DNA from: Doris montereyensis
Lineage: Eukaryota > Mollusca > Gastropoda > Nudibranchia > Dorididae
Length of the DNA stretch: 64,000 bases
Direction: 5' to 3'
NCBI GenBank assembly: GCA_037039925.1
Contig: JAXRKP010000637.1
Coordinates: 127,501-191,500, forward strand
Shown here: one piece after another, positions 25,955 through 38,769 of the stretch
Layout of the letters: each line of letters begins with the position of its first letter
Numbering within the stretch: the first letter of the stretch is position 1
Translations under genes and position numbers: made by a program
Notes under the pieces: model-generated
Database searches by the model: none
What the model was told of the DNA's origin: nothing
Seen by the model: only the letters and a program-made list of their open reading frames with translations

Positions 25955-26690
25955 ATGGGGAATGAAGAGGAAACAGCAAGATGGAAGGTAGGTGAATGAG
26001 TTATAAGAAAGAAGTAGGACCTACCAGTAAGCCCAACATCACCCACCCACTGAAGTATGGTACAAATGCAATACAAAAAAAAGAAAGAAGACAAACAACT
26101 GGATAGTGATTAACCATGGGTTAGAGGAAAGTTTAATCTGCAACAATAATAAAATACACATTAGTTATAATCAATGATAACAATAACAACAACTGGCAGA
26201 AATTACCTCAATCAAAGATGTAAAGCAAAATACCTTGCAGTTAGGATGAAGAAAAGGAGAAAACTTAACAAGTTGACACGAGTCACATTTTTACATGAAT
26301 GGAACTCAAATGAGAACAAAATTTCAACCCAAACCCGCATAAAACAAACCAGGAATGTGCGCAAAAATAATACGTCTAAAGATAAAGATTTATCTCTGTC
26401 TCTAGGTATTAACGAAACGTAATAACAGATGGTGGGGAAGAGGAGAGGTGTGGGGGGGGGGGGGGGGGGGAGGAGGTGAGAGGTACAGGGTCATGTAAAC
26501 AGATATAAATGGAGTCATGATGATGACAAATACGAGGGTTTGTTTGTTTTTTGGAAGTTCACCCCATCTACCATTGCAGCGATCTCAGGGTGAATTAAGA
26601 GGAAACAGCAAGATGAAAGATAAGTGAAAAAAAGTAGGAAAGGAAAGAAGTAGGACCTACCAGCAGCGGTAGTCAAATATAAAAGGGAAT
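25955..26690. repeat. Two copies of dispersed repeat D
   Basis: The motif GAGGAAACAGCAAGATG.AAG..AGGTGAA followed by AAAGAAGTAGGACCTACCAG occurs at 25970-26040 and 26595-26665. Other copies are at 44035-44100, 47625-47680 and 51075-51235. Where the left part is preserved it includes CTACCATTGCAGCGATCTCA. Class unknown; possibly a SINE or MITE fragment. Confidence 0.7.
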
Positions 26691-27784
26691 AAACAAACAA
26701 ACAACAACCAAAACAACCAAAAATCAAGAGAGCATAGTTACACTGGGTTTATAGAGTGCGCTTTCCTTTCATGGTAATGTGATGGCTTCCAATGTGAAGG
26801 TCATCGGTTTAATTCTGACGCCCTTAACAATAGCTTACCGCTTCATTTCTTTGTACACGTAGTTGTCTTGTTTTCACCCCTAGCTGGTTTTAACACCTAT
26901 ATCATGTCTATAAAAGTCGCATATTACCCCACATAAAAGTCATTTACAAGCATTATTCTTATGTGGCTGAAGAAACAAAGAACGACTGTACATTGTGAGT
27001 GCTTGACCTTTTAGAAAGTGGAAGTGACGTTGGTACACACTGTGTTAAGAATACCTTTACAAACATTTAAATATTTACATATAATTCACTAATTACTTGG
27101 CTAAGTATTGTATAAACATTATAGATTATAATGTCAGAATAACACGACTAAAAGCCCCCTTGGGATTGATTTTGCAACACCTTTCCTCATTAATATTATA
27201 GAAAGTTTGTGATTGATATTAATATTATATATACCTTTTATAATTTATATACTTGAGAATATATTTTATATTCTGTATACATATAACATTGGAGGAGGGG
27301 GTGTGGGGGTGGGTGGGTGGGGGGGGGGACTGCTCAAGATTATCAAAAAATGCATTAGAAGAAAAAGTGGATAATAATCATCTTTCAAAAAACAAAAAAC
27401 ATAAAAAATAAAATAAAGTCAAAATAAAAAAAGAAATAAGCAATCTTTTTCTTTAAATTGAAGACATCACTCCACATCTTCACATTCTCTTACAATCACC
27501 AACCTGATAACAGTAAAAAAATTAAAATAAAATAAAAGTGAACGAAAATAAATTTGTTTATTCTTTTTGATCATCAAAAACAAATGGGTCGTAATTTTGG
27601 ATGGTTCACAGGAAATTTCTGTTTTACATCAATAATAACAACAATCAAGTAAGTTGTCACACACACACACACCAGTTTTAGCAAACTGACAAGGACATGA
27701 CATTTCATACCAAAAGGCATCAATCAAAATAATGTCACATGGTAAGAGCAGGTAGTTTCATGTAACCTCTAATCAAATCAATCA

Positions 27785-28475
27785 GATTGTAAGCAGGTAG
27801 TTTTATACAATCAATGATTAAATCAATCAGATTGTGTACAAGCAGGCACTTGAATGTAATCAATGATTAAATCAATCAGATTGTGTACAAGCAGGCACTT
27901 GAATGTAATCAATGATTAAATCAATCAGATTGTGTACAAGCAGGCACTTGAATGTAATCAATAATTAAATCAACCAGATTGTTCACAAGTAGCTAAGTAC
28001 GTAATCAATGATTAAATCAACCAGATTGTTCACAAGTAGCTAAGTAAGTGTAATCAATGATTAAATCAATCAGATTGTGTACAAGTAGCCAAGTAAATGT
28101 AATCAATGATTAAATCAATCAGATTGTGTACAAGTAGCTAAGTAAATGTAATCAATGATTAAATCAATCAGATTGTGTACAAGTAGCCAAGTAAATGTAA
28201 TCAATGATTAAATCAATCAGATTGTGTACAAGTAGCTAAGTAAATGTAATCAATGATTAAATCAATCAGATTGTGTACAAGTAGCCAAGTAAATGTAATC
28301 AATGATTAAATCAATCAGATTGTGTACAAGTAGCTAAGTAAATGTAATCAATGATTAAATCAATCAGATTGTGTACAAGTAGCTAAGTAAATGTAATCAA
28401 TGATTAAATCAACCAGATAGTGTACAAGTAGCTAAGTAAATGTAATCAATGATTAAATCAACCAGATTGTGTGCC
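27785..28475. repeat. 49 bp minisatellite with alternating unit types
   Basis: About 14 units of AATGTAATCAATGATTAAAT + CAATCAGATTGTGTACAAGT + AGCTAAGTA. Between 28080 and 28340 the AGCTAAG and AGCCAAG versions alternate, a 98 bp dimer. The left units carry GCAGGCACTTG in place of GTAGCTAAG. Confidence 0.95.
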
Positions 28476-28479
28476 AATT

Positions 28480-30120
28480 GAATCAAGGTACATAATACAA
28501 GTTTGGAAAACCTGGACTAAAACCAGATCTAAATCTAGATGAAGGGGTAGTCTTTGAGTTGACATGGTACCTATTACATAAGGTTTGTAATTTACTCAAT
28601 TAGGTAGATTGTAGATAAAGCTGCTGTTGCTCTATTAATAGCTTGCTTTGTTTATTTTCTTTCTTTACATCATTGAAACGCAAAAATTTCCTTACATACA
28701 TGATAGACAAATCAAGAGTATTTTATCTCTTCATCTATAATGATATAGGGTCAACAAATTTAATTTCAATGCAAAATATCTCCAGAAAATCTTTACATTA
28801 CAAAGTAAATTTCTTGAATTTCATACATTCATGTAGGCACAAGATCATAGAATACAGAGCAGCACTGGAAGCAATAACAAAGACATTAGTCTGCATAGAC
28901 TTGAACTAAATCTCATGCACTATGTGCTATTCTATGCTATCAGCAGCGTTAAATGTCAACATCGATAACTTTTCTAATAGCATCAGCTGTTCAAATATAA
29001 ATCCTCCATTACAACCATAAATTCTCTCCATAATATTATCATAAGCGACTCCTGATAAAATAAAAGATTTGTTTGTTTGTTTGTTTAATTGTGTTGTTTG
29101 GATAATGAAACAGTGCAGTCAATAGCACAAAAACACTGAAATTATGACCAGATGACACCAAGAGAAAAAAGGAGAAAAAAACCCCAGACGACACCTTTTT
29201 AACGACCAAGCTTCACTTTGCTAAGTTTTTTAATTTTTTCATTTCAAGTATTTCAAAACAGTTAAAGATCATATCATGGAAAGATATCTTTATGGAGAAA
29301 AAAAAAAAGCAATTAAAGAAAATTAATAAATCTACACTTTCGCTTTCACTCCCACCTAGTAAAGGCCTAGTTATGATGTTTCTACTTCAACTATAAAAGT
29401 AAAAGTGTGAGAAAGATCATAATAATTTCTCGAGATTTCTCTGGAAAAAACTGCCATCGTAAGTTCAATCGTTTGCGATGTTTTGATAAAAACGCTGCTG
29501 ATAGTTTTTACTGGTGGTCAGTCATCACACCACAGAAAAACGTCTCAGTGTGTAGTAGCACGTTGATGTAGCTCTATGTAGATTTCAATATATTCCACAA
29601 CCTTACGCCATAATAAAAAAAAAAAGAGGAAGAACCAATGTTTTTGCCCCAAAGCTCTGACCATAAATGATGAAACAAAGCAAATTCAAACATCAACGCA
29701 CACACCATGGAGCTGTACCACTAAGAGATGTTTTACAGTCATAAATCAACAAAAAGTTTAAAATAGTAAACTCTTACACATTGTTGCATGACATAAAAAA
29801 ACAAAAACAAACCAAAAATGTAAACATAAGCCTCTTGCCATAATGTCACCATATATATATATATATTACAATAATTATACTGTTTTTCTTTGGGGTTTTT
29901 TTTTTTTGCTTTTTCGTTTTACTTGTTTTGCTTTGCTTTTTTTCTCTCTTTCCTCTCTCATATTTTACGATACAGAAATATGCACTCAAATATTTATATG
30001 TCAGTACAAATAAAACATGTTACGGTCAAAGTGAGATCAATGTCATAATATTAATATACTTCATTAAATGATTGGTAAGAAGAAGAAATGGGCAATGAGA
30101 ACAGTTTTGCATGACCTGCA
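28480..30120. other. Intergenic AT-rich sequence
   Basis: No gene recognised. An 88-codon plus frame at 28643 has no family features. Confidence 0.4.
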
Positions 30121-30124
30121 ATGC

Positions 30125-30508
30125 CGGGGACTTGGTAGTCCAGAGGCAAGGTGTCAGCCTCTCAACCAAGAGGTAGTGGGTTCAAATTTTAGCCCTGCCA
30201 ACAGTTGAAAAATTGTCTTGTCTTTTTTTTACAGCAAAATCTACCCCCCTGGTCCAGGTAGGTGGATTGACACCTAGTCCAATCGAAGACGGATAATAAA
30301 AAGAGGTCTCGTGTGCAGATCACAACACTCAGTGCACGTTAAAGATCCCTTGGCTGTTTACAGGGCAGTACGGGCAAAATTAAAAAGCCTACCGAAAACC
30401 CTGAGATCCCCTTAGTTGTGGATGTGGGTAAATCAATTCAAATCAAATCAAATCAAATCAAATCAAACCAATTCAAATCAAATCAAATCAAATCAAATCA
30501 AATCAAAA
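30125..30508 (+). mobile_element. SINE-B copy with long AAATC tail
   Basis: The most complete plus-strand copy: head GGACTTGGTAGTCCAGAGGC, body (CTGGTCCAGGTAGGTGGATT; GTGCACGTTAAAGATCCCTT; GGCTGTTTACAGGGCAG), 3' end TTAGTTGTGGATGTGGGTAA and a tail of about 15 AAATC units ending at 30508. Confidence 0.9.
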
Positions 30509-31593
30509 ACCTGCAATGCATTTCTTCCATACCAAATCCTTTCTGGCTTTCACCAATGGCATTTACAACAAACTTAGGGCTCCTTGTATTGACAGTCACC
30601 ACCAATGCTGGAAATGTTTAACATGTTTCCCTCCACCACAAGAAAATGTAAATGATAATGAATAACATAAGTTTTTCCTTCTACATGCATTCATCAAAGT
30701 GTTTTTATCTACACATAGTAGTAATAGTTAGAAAAGACAATTGTCTCGTAAAACACCTACTACTACCAAATGCTAATTGCTCAAAGGCAAATAGGACTAT
30801 GCAATCAAAGAGAATTAAAGAATTAAGATACAGTCTCTTGACAACCATCAGATACAGGTTAGCTGGTGTCATTTCCCCCTCACTTGATGTGGGCATATAC
30901 ATATACATATATATGTAAAAACCTGAACTGGGTAAAAGCCAATGTAAAGTGAAAACATTGAGCTAGTTAAGATGGTTAGCACATGTATAAACAATGATGC
31001 ATGAATTCTTCACATGTTTTGTACACCTGCTGTAGCCAGTTGGCCTAGTCTACGGCCACTAACTACTGACGAACCTAGGGTATGGACACATATTCTTATT
31101 TTGATCATACTAAAATCCTCTTGAATGTTCACGGGGAAAAACAAGAGAAATAAATCAAAACGTAAATAAGAAAAGTCATAGCCGTGCTTATGTTGAAATG
31201 AACTCTTCCTCCACATTCCATTATTGGCAAATCATATTATTTCTATACATCGGCATAATGACACCTCAGCTGTCAATAAAACCAAATTATTGTGATCAAA
31301 CGACAAGGAACTTCATTACATCAAAAAAGTATAGATCTCCGTAACTTTGAAAACAAACTTAGGGCTCCTTGTGTTGACAATTATAAACTTTTCAATCTTC
31401 GGAGATAACTGTCATGAAACGTCAAAACTTGTAAATTGTTCTTTAGTATATTCATCAATCATCTTTTTTGCAATATACACATGCAATTATTTCCTCATTA
31501 CCTGACTAGATGAAAATAAATCTCTACGACATATTGGAAGGCAACATGTCCAAAGGCCCTCCGTCGTGCCTGCAAGACAAGAATTTAAAAATT

Positions 31594-32355
31594 TTGATTT
31601 GATTTTACTCATATCCGCAACTAAGGTCATCTCAGAGGTTTTGGTAGGATTGTTAATTTTGCCAGGAGTGTCCTGTAAATAGCCAAGGGATCTTTAACGT
31701 GCACAGACAGAGTGTTGTGATGTACGGACTGCCCTGTAAATAGCCAAGGGATCTTTAACGTGCACAGACAGAGTGTTGTGATGTACGGACTGCCCTGTAA
31801 ACAGCCAAAGGATCTTTAACGTGCACAGACAGAGTGTTGTGATGTACGGACTGCCCTGTAAACAGCCAAAGGATCTTTAACGTGCATAGCAGAGTGTTGT
31901 GATCTTTGCCCTGTAAACAGCCAAAAGATCTTTAACGTGCACAGACAGAGTGTTGTGATGTACGGACTGCCAAAGGATCTGTAAGACAGAGTGTTGTGAT
32001 GTACCAAATAGCCAAGGGATCTTTAACGTACAGACAGAGTGTTGTGATGTACGGACTGCCCTGTAAACAGCCAAAGGATCTTTAACATGCACAGAGTGTT
32101 GTGATGTACGGACTGCCCTGTAAACAGCCAAAGGATCTTTAACGTACACAGAGTGTTGTGATGTACGGACTGCCCTGTAAACAGCCAAAAGATCTTTAAC
32201 GTGCACAGACAGAGTGTTGTGATCTGCACTCCTTATTTTTATCTTCAGACTCTGATGGGACTAGATGTCAATCCACCTAGCTGGACCAGGGGGTAGATTT
32301 TACTCGAAAAACAACCGAGAGTCAACACCTTGCCTCTGGACTACCAAGTCCCCCT
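31594..32355 (-). mobile_element. SINE-B copy with internally amplified segment
   Basis: Normal SINE-B ends are present (AAATC tail remnant at 31594-31606, head GGGGACTTGGTAGTCCAGAG ending at 32355). However, the internal segment containing CTGTAAACAGCCAAAGGATC and TTTAACGTGCACAGACAGAG with GTGTTGTGATGTACGGACTG is repeated in tandem about nine times (31680-32225), with several shortened units. Confidence 0.85.
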
Positions 32356-32651
32356 CGACAATAAAGAAAGGTTTCACACAATCATCATGCAGGGCTTAGA
32401 AACCAAAGACCATTTGGTTGTTAATTTATGCATCAGCTCTGTTGAAGTCCACTTCTAAAAGTTTGGGTAGAACTTATACGTTTGGGTTTGCCTGCAACAA
32501 GCTTTTAAACTGCTAAGACTAAGAGATCAGGATCAGAGTTGTGAATTGCACTTCACAACTTCAAAAAAGATTTAACACCCATACAAAATAAAAATAAAAA
32601 ACACACTGGAAAAAAAACCACATACAAAATGAGCAAAACCAAAACGAAAAT

Positions 32652-32690
<39 letters not shown>

Positions 32691-32793
32691 AAACAAAAAT
32701 GTAAAAGAGAAAAATTACATATTTCTTTTTTCCATCTATTTCATATGCCCAATCCTATAATTAATGAAATAACAATGTGATATATCAGTACTG

Positions 32794-32796
<3 letters not shown>

Positions 32797-32859
<63 letters not shown>

Positions 32860-32950
32860 CTACTACTACTACTACTACAACTACTACTACTACTACTACT
32901 ACCACTAATAAATATAATAATAATAATATCAATAATAATAACAAAAATAA
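32797..32950. repeat. (AAT)n/(ACT)n microsatellite
   Basis: Blocks of AAT and ACT trinucleotides. Frames give poly-Ile, poly-Ser or poly-Leu only. Confidence 0.97.
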
Positions 32951-32969
32951 TATTCCTTTCCATTTCATT

Positions 32970-33690
32970 TATTTCTTCTTCTTTCTGTCCTACTCCTCTC
33001 TTTTTTAATTATTGTTTCTTCTTTCTGTCCTACTCCTCTCTTTTTATTTATTGTTTCTTCTTTCTGTCCTACTCCTCTCTTTTTTAATTATTGTTTCTTC
33101 TTTCTGTCCTACTCCTCTCTTTTTTAATTATTGTTTCTTCTTTCTGTCCTACTCCTCTCTTTTTATTTATTGTTTCTTCTTTCTGTCCTACTCCTCTCTT
33201 TTTTTATTTATTGCTTTTTTCTTTCTGTCCTACTCCTCTCTTTTTTAATTTATTTCTTCTTCTTTCTGTCCTACTCCTCTCTTTTTTTATTTATTGCTTT
33301 TTCTTTCTGTCCTACTCCTCTCTTTTTTATTTATTGCTTCTTCTCTTTGTCCTACTCCTCTCTTTTTATTTATTACTTCTTCTCTTTGTCCTACTCCTCT
33401 CTTTTTTTATTTATTGCTTCTTCTCTTTGTCCTACTCCTCTCTTTTTTTATTTATTGCTTCTTCTTTTTTGTCCTACTCCTCTCTTTTTTATTTATTGCT
33501 TCTTCTTTCTGTCCTACTTCTCTCTTTTTTTATTTATTGCTTTTTCTTTTTGTCCTAATGCTCTCAATTTTTTTTTATTTCTTCTTCTTTCTGTCCTACT
33601 CTCTTTTTTTATTTATTGCTTCTTTTTATCCAACTCCTCTCTTTTTTTTAAATTTATTGCCTCTTTTTTTGTCATACTCCTCTTCTTTCT
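32970..33690. repeat. Minisatellite of about 42 bp, pyrimidine-rich
   Basis: About 17 units of TTTATTGCTTCTTCTTTCTG + TCCTACTCCTCTCTTTTT with variable T-run lengths. The plus frames rich in F, L and S are by-products. Confidence 0.95.
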
Positions 33691-33699
33691 ATTCTTTTC

Positions 33700-34960
33700 T
33701 CGTAGCACTACATGAGAATGAGATGTATCTTCATGATTGCACGAAAGATTCAGGTTTCTTTTGATTCTCGGGTATCTATATTTCAAATTGAATAAAAACA
33801 AAACAAAAACAAAAACGATAGGAAAAAAAGGAGCAAAATCGAGAAAACATCATTCCTCCAATTTCTTATTCTTTCTATCAATCATAATCCTCTCTTCAGT
33901 CCTGTATTTCTTCTACTTCCTGCTCTTGAAACAATGAAAGGTTTTAATGATAGGTTTACAATAAAATATATCTTTAAAATCCACAAAGACAAAAGATAGT
34001 TGAGTCTCATTAGTTTTCCATTAGTCATTCATTTCAATGAAAGTTGTATATAGCTTTTGAATTATCGTTGTAGTTGTATGACGCAAGAAACCTTCAAGTC
34101 AAACTCATACTTACTGTTTCTTAAAATGTCGGTTTACATTATAATCATTATTATTACATGTTTGACTGTCAAGCTGTCTTGAATATGTACCGAGTTTTAT
34201 TACATGGTTTACAATGAAATTTGCAAGTTTATATTTCATAAGCAAAATAGAATTTACACATGCAAAATAACATGAAAATTTTACAATCATTAAAATTCAT
34301 TTGTGTGGAAATTTCCATGTTAACGTCATTTTACAATCGTTTCATTTTTGTTTTGTTTTGTCTTTGTTTAATCTTAAATCCACATCATATTCATATCATA
34401 ACATGATTAACATTGCAATATTAGTCAAGAAAGTAAACCAAAGTGACAGCAAGAGAAATAGTTAGGACTTGTATGATATAATACAAACTATACACACATT
34501 TACAGGCATCAAAGTCTTATAAAACATAATACAACATAATAAAACATAATAAAACATAAAAACATAAAAAACATTATAAAACATAATAAAACATCAAATT
34601 GAAAATGCCACTGAAAAATTGCCAGTGAACATAGAGAAGCCTGAGTTTAAAGTGTTATTTCATATGAACTGGTGGATGTGAAAAATGACCTATGTAAAAA
34701 GTAAAGCTCCTTCAAAGCCAATAGATGCAATCTACTAATTTGCTTTACTGAGTATATAGTATTAAAAGTATCTTGCTGTGCAATTATTTTACTCTTTGCA
34801 CATTTTGTAGAACTGCTCCTATCTATAAAATCTTTAGCGTAACAACTTTGGAAGGTCGAAGGATGGTGTTTGATTTAAATTTCCTTGGGTGTTTTTTCAG
34901 CGGTACAGAGAAGCTAATAAATTTAAGCACAAAAAACAACAACAACCCATCAACATCTTT
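33700..34960. other. Intergenic AT-rich sequence
   Basis: No gene recognised. Only a short imperfect AAAACATAAT repeat near 34517-34595 was seen. Confidence 0.45.
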
Positions 34961-34963
34961 TTG

Positions 34964-35268
34964 ATTTGATTTAATTTTTACCCACATCCACAACTATGGT
35001 GATCTCGGGGTTTTTGGTAGGATTTTTAATTTTGCTCGGACTGCCAAGGGATCTTTACCGTGCACTGAGTGTTGTGATCTGCACACGAGACCTCTTTTTT
35101 ATTATCCGTCTTCGATTGGATTAGGTGTCGATCTACCTACCTGGACCAGGGGGTAGATTTTGCTTGAAAAAATCGAGAACATTTTTCAACCGTTGACAGG
35201 GTTCAAACCCACTACCTTTTGGTTGAGAGGCTGACACTTTGCCTTCTGAAAAACTGAGTCCTCCCCCC
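34964..35268 (-). mobile_element. SINE-B copy
   Basis: Minus orientation: tail remnant at the left (TTTGATTTGATTTAATTTTT), body with GGTCCAGGTAGGTAGATCGA and tRNA-like head with GGTAGTGGGTTTGAACC near 35200. The middle is shortened around 35040. Confidence 0.85.
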
Positions 35269-35479
35269 CCAATCCACAAGATACTGCGCATTCTCAAGTC
35301 AATGAAGCTTATGAGTTGTTTTGGTTTTTTTCTGTTCAAATTTTGTTTTGTTTAACACCTCTCTCTTTTTTTTTTTTTTTTGGAACTGAAAAGTTCTTGA
35401 TTGACAGATTCATTGATAACTTTATCCATTTACAATCTACATTTAGTTTTTATTATACAAATTATATATATGTTCTCAA

Positions 35480-35770
35480 TGGTATGGGTGGACGGATGGT
35501 CCAGCTGCCGAACTGGGGATCATAAGGTCCCGGGTTAAAACCCTAGCAACGCTTCATCCGACGTTGTATTCCTTGGGAAAGACACCTAACATGCATTTCC
35601 CCCACTCAACCCAGATGAGTATAACAACACAAGCACTAGCTTGAAAGCAAAAAACCCGTGTCATAGTGTCCTGTCCAGGAGTTGATTTTTATCGCACGTT
35701 CCGTTCACACTATTGAAGCTGGGATAAGCTCAGGCTCTATGGGCCGTAACAACTTTAAAGGAACTTTAAA
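35480..35770 (+). mobile_element. SINE-A copy
   Basis: Head GGGTGGACGGATGGTCCAGC and GGTCCCGGGTTAAAACC, central TTCCTTGGGAAAGACACCTA, 3' part CCTGTCCAGGAGTTGATTTT and CTATGGGCCGTAACAACTTT. More diverged than the other two plus copies. Confidence 0.8.
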
Positions 35771-37156
35771 TATACGTCTACATCTACACTCTTCTGAAAA
35801 ATGTAAAACTTTATAAAAAAGGACTTTTACTTTTAAACTGCTACTTAACTGCTACTTTCACAAGAATGTCCAAATCTCTGTACCAGACTTTAAAAAAGGA
35901 ATCCCGATGATAGTAAATACGTTGTTGTGTCTTCATCATCCCACCCATTGGTGATGTTTACAAAAAGACATTGTATTAAAAAAAGAAAAAGAAAACAATG
36001 TAGCTTTATAGTCTGCATCCCCACAAGTGCAGGCTGCATCGTTTACCCCCCAGGAGACCATTTCTTCATTCACAGTATCAAAATCTTTCTCAAATACACC
36101 AGCCTACTATTAGGCATTTTGTATTAGCATTCTGACAAGATCTTTCTCTACCTTTAGCTGGGTACTCATTCACACCTGAGTGGGGTGTGGAAAATAGAAT
36201 GACGTATCTTTCCTAAGAGTACAACGTTGTGAAGAAAACATCCCCCACCACCTGTGCCAGCCATGATAATTGAATTGTGGATAATATAACCACGTGCAGA
36301 GTGAATAAATGAATAGAGCTACTTTACTGATTAGTGCTGATGGTGATGACGAGTGACATTAAACATTTGTATTATAATTTGATTTAGGGCATGCCACTAT
36401 ATTAAAAAAAAAAAAAAAAATCTAAACAGTGATATAAAATTTATACTGGTTTTCCGCCATTTACAGAAACAGAAGATAGTTGTATCACAGCGCCCCAACG
36501 CGATCAGATTATAATATAATTTCAATATACAAATTTATGAATATAAATCAAACGCTGCATGTTACAAATCAATAAATTGTGAAGAATCCCACCTTGGTGA
36601 ATATTAAATTGGTAAATTAATATACGTTGCTACATGACATCTAGATTATCATAAAATAATGATATTGGTATAATAGGTGAAGATGATAAAACTTTTTAAA
36701 TAAGAAAGAAAAAGAACATCATAAGAACGCTATCTGCTTATGTATTGAAGAGCAATTGACATTCAGCATTTGGTCTTCATATGGATTCATCAAAATAAAA
36801 AAGAAATTTGGAAACATCATGTGTGATATTATAAATAAAGAGAAAACAAACCATATGATTATGAAAAATGAACCAGTTAAGATGTTCCTCATTTTGCTTG
36901 ATAAATTTTTTTCTGGAATTTCTGTTTTCCACAAACCTCATGAGTGCTTGTGAAGTTCTTAGTTTGACAGTAAAATCAAATTTAAAAAGAAAGAAATAAA
37001 CCGTCGATGAAAGAGGTTGAAATGAAAGAAAAACATTAAATCTGAAAATGCTGACTGTGACAAAAAAAATCCAGAATTTGCTCTATCAACAAAACTTTGT
37101 TTTCCTCTCTACACTCCTTTTATCTTTATGACGTCATTGTCTGATTTTTAAAAGGG

Positions 37157-37378
37157 CTTGATTTGATTTGATTCAATTTCACCCACATTTACAACTTCGG
37201 TGACCTCGAGGTTTTTCATAGGATTTTAAAATTTGCTTCGACTGCTTTGTAAACAGTCAAGAGATCTCCAATACTAATGTGCACAGAGTGTTGTGAGCTG
37301 CACATGTGACCTCCTTTACTATCCACCTCCAATATGACTAGGTGTCAATCCACCTACCTGGACCACGTCTTTGTAAGT
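37157..37378 (-). mobile_element. SINE-B fragment
   Basis: Tail and body recognisable (TTGATTTGATTTGATTCAAT; ACCTACCTGGACCACG), truncated before the tRNA-like head. Confidence 0.75.
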
Positions 37379-37445
37379 GAGAATCAAAAGGAAGTTGTAT
37401 CTCCTTGTGTAAATTACCCCCCCTGCAACCAATCGACAGAATCAA

Positions 37446-37640
37446 AAATACAACCCAATGATGGTGAAAACATTGACATGGAACAATGAGAAAAAAGAAA
37501 CCAATCAGTTGAGCCAAAAATACAACCCAATGATGGTGAATACATTGATGTGGAACAATGAAAAAGAAGAAATCAATCAGTTGAGCCAAAAATACAACCC
37601 AATGATGGTGAATACATTGATATGGAACAATGGAAAAAAG
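37446..37640. repeat. 72 bp tandem repeat, about 2.7 copies
   Basis: Units start CAACCCAATGATGGTGAA at 37451, 37523 and 37595 and include GGAACAATGA and AATCAGTTGAGCCAAAAATA. Confidence 0.9.
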
Positions 37641-38119
37641 AGATGAATCTGAAATCTTGAATCTTGAAAGGAAATTCCACGCCTTATTGTAATGAAACTT
37701 TACAAATCAAAGTCAACAGGTGAATAAAGTAAAATCTAGAAACGCTTCAGCAAGTTGAAAAGACAAGAAGACAAAATGTCAAAGCGAAAAGAACGAAACC
37801 GTATAGTGATATATATAAAGTGAAATAAAGAAAACACACTACCCCCGCCCTTTTCCTTCCTCAGAAGTCAGCACTGTTCTTTAGAGATAAAACTGCAATA
37901 GAAAAGCACATTTCCAAATGAAAAAAAAAGAAAGAAAGGAAAGACAGAACGTTTTGCTATCTTTGTCATACATTTCCTTCAGTTTAGGATATGGTCATGA
38001 CGTGTGAGCTGGTGTACATGGCTGCCAACCTTATCGTAGGTAAACTCTGACTGTGCAAACTAATTCTAATTTGCATCATGCCTCGCAATATTCCAGAAAT
38101 CATTGGAAATTCAACTTAA

Positions 38120-38757
38120 CTCTTAAAAGCCGGAATTATTTCTTCATTTTCCGTTAAAAAAATTTGGATGCGTGCAGACGACTTATTTTAAAATATTTAT
38201 AACAAGCTTCAGAATAGAGATAGAAAGACAAGTCATACATCAAAATAACAGGAATTAAATGCAGTTTCAAATCAACATCAATAAACTAATGAACTAATGA
38301 AAATAGGTTTTGCACTACTAGGACCACTAGATCTATCAGAATCGTCAGTCTTCCATAGGTAAATCACCATCAAACAATTTATTATCAGATTCACTCAGTT
38401 CATCATCGTCTAAATCAGAACCTTCATCAACAGTACAGAGTTCTAAGGCTTTTGTTGTGCTGTCAATCGTCGAGCACGCCTCGAAAGGTGCATATTTGTA
38501 AACAAAAATCATCTGATTTACAGGATTGAAGAAAAAACACCAAAAAAGGCAAAAAAACGCACAGAAAACAAGATTTTTCAGTTGTTTTCGTTCTACTTTC
38601 ACTTTCATGGGGCATGTGAATAAGTAGAGTGATTTCCCTTTGATTATTAAACTTATACTTGAGTCAAATGAAACAATACTACAGTAATGCTGACAGCGTT
38701 GTTCAGTCAAAACATAAATGGCTGCCAAACGCTGATAACGTTGTTCAGGGCTTTAAG
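38120..38757 (-). mobile_element. Possible piggyBac-like relic
   Basis: The left edge TTAA|CTCTTAAAAGCCGG (38116 on) is mirrored by GGCTTTAAGAG at 38749-38759, with a TTAA 5 bp further on. Between them, the minus frame 38512-38345 ends in a very acidic, serine-rich peptide (GSDLDDDELSESDN) like the N-terminal acidic region of many piggyBac transposases. No DDD catalytic region is present. Short TIRs and an imperfect target site make this tentative. Confidence 0.3.
38345..38512 (-). CDS. Hypothetical acidic 55-residue exon or fragment
   Basis: A minus-strand open segment from an ATG directly after a TCAG acceptor-like site (38513-38516) to TGA at 38347-38345. The composition is strongly acidic near the C-terminus (TVDEGSDLDDDELSES). 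It could be a terminal exon of an unseen gene or a piggyBac-like N-terminal fragment. It cannot join TBK1-like exon I, because that phase meets TGA at once. Confidence 0.25.
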   Translation of the reverse strand: MIFVYKYAPFEACSTIDSTTKALELCTVDEGSDLDDDELSESDNKLFDGDLPMED

Positions 38758-38769
38758 AGTAAAATTAAC

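Noticed and set aside
32970..33764. Hydrophobic membrane-like proteins (LLLSFFIYCFFF)
   Set aside because: By-products of a T- and C-rich 42 bp minisatellite in several frames.
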